Shown here: piece after piece, positions 4,892 through 8,011 of the stretch | Layout of the letters: every line of letters begins with the position of its first letter | Position numbering within the stretch: position 1 is the stretch's first letter | Source of the DNA: an uncultured Eubacteriales bacterium | GTDB lineage: Bacteria > Bacillota > Clostridia > Christensenellales > Borkfalkiaceae | DNA: 8,011 bases | Direction of reading: 5' to 3' | Assembly: GCA_905207235.1 (NCBI GenBank) | Contig: CAJLKN010000027.1 | Coordinates: 1-8,011 of the forward strand | Program-made: the position numbers and the translations under genes | Notes under the pieces: generated by a model | What the model saw: only the letters and a program-made list of their open reading frames with translations | What the model was told of the DNA's origin: nothing | Databases searched by the model: none

Positions 4892-7171
4892 TCATGCACC
4901 TCTCTTTCTTAATTTGGGGAGCCTGATTATCCCCTTGTTTTTGAGTACTATAACCGTGCCCGCGACGACCGCAACCGCCAGCCAGATGAATAACGTCCAC
5001 CACCACGAACCGACGGTATAGATTACCGTGCCGACTATGTAGCTGGTTGCCAGCCAGAAAACTATGGTCCAGCCGAATTTGCCCTTTGGCAGTTCCGCCT
5101 TTGCCGTAGCCACCGCCGCGAAGCAGGGAATTGTAGTTACGTTGAACATTATGAAGGCTATGAGCGCCGCGGGCGAAATGCCCGTGTTCGCAATCATTAT
5201 TATTGCCTCTTCAACGCCCTCTTCCGTGCCCTCGAAATTGGCGACGAACATCGCCGCAAGCACCGAGAACGTAGCAATGACGTTTTCCTTTGCGATAAGA
5301 CCCGTAATAGCCGCCACCGCGAACACCCAGCCGTAGCTGCCGAGCTGCGAGCCGAAACCGAGCGGCGTGAACAGCGGCTGTATGAGCTGGCCTATGGACG
5401 CGAGTATGGAGTTTTGTATGTTTCCGTCGTCTATGAAGGTCCAGTTCCAGCGGAAGGACTGCAAGAACCATATTACTATTGTAGATACGAATATGATTGT
5501 AAATGCCTTTTTTATGAAGTGTTTGGTCTTATCCCACAGGTGAAGCATGAGGTTGACAAACCCCGGCATATGGTATGCGGGCAATTCCATTATAAACGGC
5601 GGAACCGAGCCGCGCATCGTAGTTGCGCGCATTACTATGACCGCGATTATTGCGGTAACAACGCCGAGCACGTACATGCTGTAAGTTATAAGGTCGACGT
5701 TTGCAAAGCCTACGAGGTTACAAAATCCACCCGCTATCGCCGTCAGGATGGGCAGCTTTGCGCCGCACGAAAAGAAGGGTATTACCCTTATAGTCGCCGT
5801 CCTTTCGTCATCGTCGGCGAGTGTTCGCGTATTTATTATTGCGGGAAGCGAGCAGCCGAAGCCCATTATCATGGGCATGAACGCCCTGCCCGAAAGCCCG
5901 AAGCGGCGGAATATTCTGTCGAGAATGAACGCCACGCGCGCCATGTAGCCGCTGTCTTCGAGTATTGAGAAGAACAAAAACAGCGTAAGTATCTGAGGCA
6001 GGAAGCCTAAAACTGCCGTTATACCCCCGACTATGCCGTCGTTAATGAGACCGGAAGCCCACTCGGCGGCGCCTGCCGCCTGCACGCCCAGACTTATGCC
6101 GTAGGATATATAGTTTAAAACGAGGTTTAAAAGATTTGTAAGTATTATTCCCGGCGAGAACACCGCGCCGTCGTAAAAGCACGCCGCCAGAGCTATGCCG
6201 AAGTTCTGATAAATTTCGGTGCCGTCTATAAATTCATAGCCCATATCCCCGAACGAAGGCAGGGGCGAGCCTGCGGCGTTAGATATGGCGGATATGTAAA
6301 ACAGGTCCTCCGAGAAAGTGAGGTGGAATATCGCCAGCAGAATGACGGCAAAAATGGGCAGCCCCCAGATTCTGTGGGTCAACACCTTATCCGCCTTATC
6401 CGACTTTGTCAGCGCGCTCTTTCCGCTCCTCTTTTTTGCGGCGGAGAAGTGTTCGGATATGTATCTGTACCTCAAATCGGCGACGAGAGCTTCCATATCC
6501 TGACCTGCCGATATTTCTTCGAAAAGCTCCTTTGCGCCGTCGTGCTTCAATTCGATTTCGTCGCCTTCGAGCATCTTGACCGCGTGGAAGAGCGGCGAAG
6601 AAACGCCCGTCGCCTCGAAAAACTGCCGCGCGCGCTTGATTTTAGCCGAAAGTTCGCCCGCTAGCACGGTCGTGCCCCTGCGCTCCGCGTGCATTGAAAC
6701 AGCTCTGTCCATGAGCTCCTTTATGCCCTTCTTGCGGAGCGCCGAAATGCTGACTACGGGTACGCCCGTCGCCCTTTCGAGCGCGGCGGTATCGATGGCG
6801 TCGCCCGCCTTTTCCACTTCGTCCATCATGTTGAGGGCGATTATGACGGGTACGTCCATCTCTAAAATCTGCGTGGTGAGATACAGATTGCGCTCGAGAT
6901 TGGTCGCATCGACTATATTGATTATGCCGTAAGGCTTTTCGTCGAGTATGAAGTTGCGCGAAATGACCTCTTCGGGGGTGTAGGGCGAAAGCGAATATAT
7001 GCCGGGGAGATCGACGATTTCTACCTTTTCGTCGCCGCCTTTATAAATTCCCTCGCGCTTATCCACCGTAACGCCCGGCCAGTTGCCGACGTGCGCCGTA
7101 GAGCCCGTGAGCGCGTTGAAAAGAGTGGTTTTTCCGCAGTTGGGATTGCCTGCGAGAGCAAAAGTTTTCAT
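4892..7171 (-). CDS. feoB: ferrous iron transport protein B
   Basis: This 759-residue GTPase/permease imports Fe2+ across the cytoplasmic membrane. The N-terminal G domain shows G1 GNPNCGKT (8-15), the G2 threonine T35 in VGNWPGVTVD, G3 DLPG (54-57), G4 NMMD (114-117) and G5 SISA (141-144). A helical GDI-like domain follows to about 265. The membrane part holds Gate-type segments with SILEDSGYMARVAFILDR (402-419), GFGCSLPAI (437-445, Cys440), FFSCGAKLPI (466-475, Cys469), LIAKENVIAT (625-634) and FNVTTIPCFAAV (676-687, Cys683). The loop at about 285-345 is longer than in E. coli FeoB, as I recall for clostridial forms. I choose ATG at 7171 (MKTFALAGNPN), which overlaps the feoA stop as ATGA and has GGAGGTG ahead. 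The GTG at 7192 is too early and sits upstream of that site. The C-terminus ends in a basic KLRKRGA tail. Confidence 0.98.
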   Translation of the reverse strand: MKTFALAGNPNCGKTTLFNALTGSTAHVGNWPGVTVDKREGIYKGGDEKVEIVDLPGIYSLSPYTPEEVISRNFILDEKPYGIINIVDATNLERNLYLTTQILEMDVPVIIALNMMDEVEKAGDAIDTAALERATGVPVVSISALRKKGIKELMDRAVSMHAERRGTTVLAGELSAKIKRARQFFEATGVSSPLFHAVKMLEGDEIELKHDGAKELFEEISAGQDMEALVADLRYRYISEHFSAAKKRSGKSALTKSDKADKVLTHRIWGLPIFAVILLAIFHLTFSEDLFYISAISNAAGSPLPSFGDMGYEFIDGTEIYQNFGIALAACFYDGAVFSPGIILTNLLNLVLNYISYGISLGVQAAGAAEWASGLINDGIVGGITAVLGFLPQILTLFLFFSILEDSGYMARVAFILDRIFRRFGLSGRAFMPMIMGFGCSLPAIINTRTLADDDERTATIRVIPFFSCGAKLPILTAIAGGFCNLVGFANVDLITYSMYVLGVVTAIIAVIVMRATTMRGSVPPFIMELPAYHMPGFVNLMLHLWDKTKHFIKKAFTIIFVSTIVIWFLQSFRWNWTFIDDGNIQNSILASIGQLIQPLFTPLGFGSQLGSYGWVFAVAAITGLIAKENVIATFSVLAAMFVANFEGTEEGVEEAIIMIANTGISPAALIAFIMFNVTTIPCFAAVATAKAELPKGKFGWTIVFWLATSYIVGTVIYTVGSWWWTLFIWLAVAVVAGTVIVLKNKGIIRLPKLRKRGA

Positions 7172-7398
7172 TTTACTTCCACCTCCACACACGCCGCCTC
7201 CGTCTTGCGGAGGGTGAGTTCATAACCCCTTAAAGTAACTTCCAGAGGGTCGCCGAGAGGAGCTTTTTTTCTGAGCGTAACTTCCGCCATGGGCGTAACG
7301 CCCATATCGAAAAGTCTGCGGCGCACCGCGCCTTCGCCGCCCACCTTTATTATTTTTCCGCTCTCTCCGACGGAAAAATCACTTAACAGCTTGATCAT
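7168..7398 (-). CDS. feoA: FeoA-domain protein, second of two
   Basis: This 76-residue protein is a single SH3-like FeoA domain: an opening MIKLLSDFSVGESGKIIKV, the hallmark RRRLFDMGVTPMAEVTLRKKAPLGDPLEVTLRGYELTLR split across the barrel, and a closing VEVEVK. FeoA is a small cytosolic partner thought to act on FeoB, but its exact job is unsettled. ATG at 7398 has AGGAGA twelve bases upstream. Its TGA overlaps the feoB ATG (ATGA), so the two are probably translationally coupled. It keeps the PLGDPLEV-type loop that is usual in FeoA, whereas its neighbour lacks it. Confidence 0.95.
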   Translation of the reverse strand: MIKLLSDFSVGESGKIIKVGGEGAVRRRLFDMGVTPMAEVTLRKKAPLGDPLEVTLRGYELTLRKTEAACVEVEVK

Positions 7399-7427
7399 AG
7401 AATTTTGTGTTCTCCTGAATATTTTTT

Positions 7428-7447
7428 CCCGCGCAAACGGCCGCGGG
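7428..7447 (-). other. hairpin between the two feoA genes
   Basis: CCCGCG (7428-7433) and CGCGGG (7442-7447) form a 6-bp stem with an 8-base loop in the 66-base gap between the FeoA genes. On the minus strand it is followed by A-rich sequence, not T, so it is unlikely to be a terminator. It may be an mRNA stability or processing element that sets different levels of the first gene and the rest of the operon. Confidence 0.45.
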
Positions 7448-7464
7448 ATTTTGTTACATTTTAA

Positions 7465-7677
7465 TCAGGCTACGAGTATCTTGCGCGCCAGCGCGCCGTC
7501 AAGGCACAGCCTGCCTTCCTTGACGATAACTATTACCCCGTTTACGGTCGAGGACACGAGCGAAATTTCTCCGCCTTCGGTTATTCCCAGCTCCATAAGA
7601 TGCCTGCGCACCTTATCTTCCGCCGTTATTTTAACAATCCTCATCTTTGTATTCACGGGAGCCAGACTGACGGGCAT
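7465..7677 (-). CDS. feoA: FeoA-domain protein, first gene of the feo operon
   Basis: This 70-residue protein is a second FeoA domain: MRIVKITAEDKVRRHLMELGITEGGEISLVSS is the signature first half, and GVIVIVKEGRLCLDGALARKILV closes the barrel. An extra N-terminal stretch MPVSLAPVNTK of about eleven residues precedes the domain. I choose ATG at 7677 because GGAGG (7688-7684) lies six bases ahead; the in-frame TTG at 7692 is upstream of that site. It differs strongly from the other FeoA, so this is an old duplication or separate subtype, not a recent copy. Paired feoA genes ahead of feoB are known in Clostridia. It is the first gene behind the operon promoter. Whether it binds FeoB or acts as a corepressor-type domain is unknown. 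Confidence 0.92.
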   Translation of the reverse strand: MPVSLAPVNTKMRIVKITAEDKVRRHLMELGITEGGEISLVSSTVNGVIVIVKEGRLCLDGALARKILVA

Positions 7678-7763
7678 AACACACCTCCACAAAACCCTTT
7701 GTCTTACCTGTGCGTCACCGCCGCCTGAATTAATGCGGCGTGTTCCGCGCTTTTTGTAGTTTC

Positions 7764-7792
7764 ATTATATTTATATTTATGCGCGATGTCAA
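7764..7792 (-). promoter_or_regulatory. feo operon promoter, full consensus
   Basis: On the minus strand a perfect TTGACA (7792-7787), a 17-base spacer and a perfect TATAAT (7769-7764) form an ideal sigma-A promoter. A start near 7757 would give a leader of about 80 bases, containing a 6-bp stem CGCCGC/GCGGCG at 7719-7740. Such a strong core promoter normally needs repression, which fits the operator-like sites directly upstream. Confidence 0.9.
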
Positions 7793-7797
7793 CAAAA

Positions 7798-7845
7798 ATT
7801 AACTATGGTTAATAAAATAAATCAAAAAAATTTTCCTTGGTTAAT
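7798..7845. promoter_or_regulatory. putative iron-responsive operator, two sites
   Basis: A 16-base palindrome, ATTAAC-TATG-GTTAAT (7798-7813), begins five bases upstream of the -35 box. A second, imperfect site, ATTTTC-CTTG-GTTAAT (7830-7845), shares TGGTTAAT with it and is 32 bases away, about three helix turns, on the same face. DtxR/IdeR-family operators contain GGTTA/TAACC half-sites, so a metal-dependent repressor of that kind is plausible; the motif does not look like a Fur box. The AT-rich surroundings could also act as an UP element. Confidence 0.5.
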
Positions 7846-7865
7846 TTTTTACCTTCGACCGCAGA

Positions 7866-7905
7866 AAAAATAAAGCGCGCAAAAGAGTATTTCAGTTTTT
7901 TGCGC
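7866..7905 (-). terminator. hairpin with T-rich tail upstream of the feo promoter
   Basis: GCGCAAAA (7877-7884) and TTTTGCGC (7898-7905) form a perfect 8-bp stem around 13 bases. On the minus strand it is followed by GCTTTATTTTTTCTG, a good terminator tail. It would stop read-through from a minus-strand gene right of the window before it enters the feo operon. Confidence 0.65.
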
Positions 7906-7906
7906 C

Positions 7907-7940
7907 AAAAATATACGCGCCCGAAAAGCCTATCGGGGCG
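7907..7940 (-). terminator. second terminator-like hairpin
   Basis: CGCCCGA (7918-7924) and TCGGGGCG (7933-7940) pair over 7 bp with one bulged G and an 8-base loop. The minus-strand tail is CGTATATTTTTGG, closely like the tail of the lipoprotein terminator at 3891-3897. Confidence 0.6.
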
Positions 7941-7944
7941 GTAG

Positions 7945-7984
7945 TTGATTTTTTATAAAAAAAGGGTTTGATTTTTTATAAAAA
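7945..7984. repeat. 23-base tandem duplication
   Basis: TTGATTTTTTATAAAAA occurs at 7945-7961 and 7968-7984 and is followed both times by a short G-run (AAGGG, TGGGG). The period is 23 bases with two copies. Each unit contains the self-complementary TTTTTTATAAAAAA. It looks like a local duplication in non-coding DNA just past a terminator. Confidence 0.7.
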
Positions 7985-7985
7985 T

Positions 7986-8011
7986 GGGGCGCGGGCGCCG
8001 CATAATGCGGC
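7986..8011 (-). terminator. GC hairpin cut by the window end
   Basis: GCCGCAT and ATGCGGC form a perfect palindrome around one base at 7997-8011, preceded by GGGGCGCGGGC, which would pair with sequence beyond the window. On the minus strand it is followed by ATTTTTATAAAAAATC. It is probably the main terminator of the upstream minus-strand gene; the missing half prevents proof. Confidence 0.5.

Noticed and set aside
5414..5968. Plus-strand reading frame (184 codons) opposite feoB
   Set aside because: Its Tyr/His/Arg-heavy translation matches nothing and mirrors codon bias of feoB; an antisense shadow.
4892..7192. Non-canonical or damaged FeoB
   Set aside because: All five G motifs and the membrane cysteines are present in one open frame; the longer loop at about 285-345 is usual for clostridial FeoB as far as I recall.
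7678..7757. Riboswitch in the feo leader
   Set aside because: An 80-base leader with one 6-bp stem is too simple for a known metal riboswitch, and no conserved core was seen.
7945..7984. CRISPR array
   Set aside because: Only two AT-rich copies with a six-base gap and no spacers or cas genes.

Overview
The window looks like chromosomal DNA from an anaerobic Bacillota (Firmicutes), most likely an uncultured Clostridia-type gut bacterium. The reasons are the feoA-feoA-feoB-Cys-rich-protein cluster with a clostridial-style FeoB, strong GGAGG-type ribosome binding sites, near-consensus sigma-A promoters in AT-rich spacers, a lipoprotein with InlB B-like repeats, and a small P-loop protein of a type I recall from Clostridia. 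Genus and species cannot be resolved from the sequence. All eight supported genes lie on the minus strand, so transcription runs from high to low coordinates. I see no tRNA, rRNA, CRISPR array, insertion sequence or phage gene.

In the order of transcription: positions 8011-7857 hold no gene but carry an AT-rich tandem repeat and three hairpins, each with a T-rich tail on the minus strand. These probably end an upstream gene outside the window. Next comes a consensus promoter with a GGTTAAT palindrome and a second similar half-site, then the ferrous iron uptake operon: two FeoA-domain genes, feoB, and a small Cys-rich membrane protein gene, tightly packed (feoA/feoB overlap by ATGA). A hairpin at 4631-4663 closes it. 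A separately promoted lipoprotein gene (3952-4512) follows, then a 366-base gap with three hairpins. After that come a class I aspartate aminotransferase gene (2383-3585), a small P-loop NTPase gene of unknown function (1805-2212) and threonine synthase thrC (154-1641). Each has its own recognisable promoter and, in most cases, its own terminator. Two near-identical GC hairpins 75 bases apart fill the first 105 bases.

Functionally the window is mostly housekeeping: Fe2+ import by FeoB with FeoA partners, aspartate formation by the aminotransferase, and the last step of threonine synthesis by ThrC. Aspartate is the precursor of threonine, but the two amino-acid genes are separately transcribed here. 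I found no convincing new multi-gene system. The points most worth a second look are the uncharacterised P-loop protein, the lipoprotein with two divergent repeats, the putative iron-responsive operator upstream of the feo operon, and the tandem terminator clusters that share a short dispersed GC/A-tract element.
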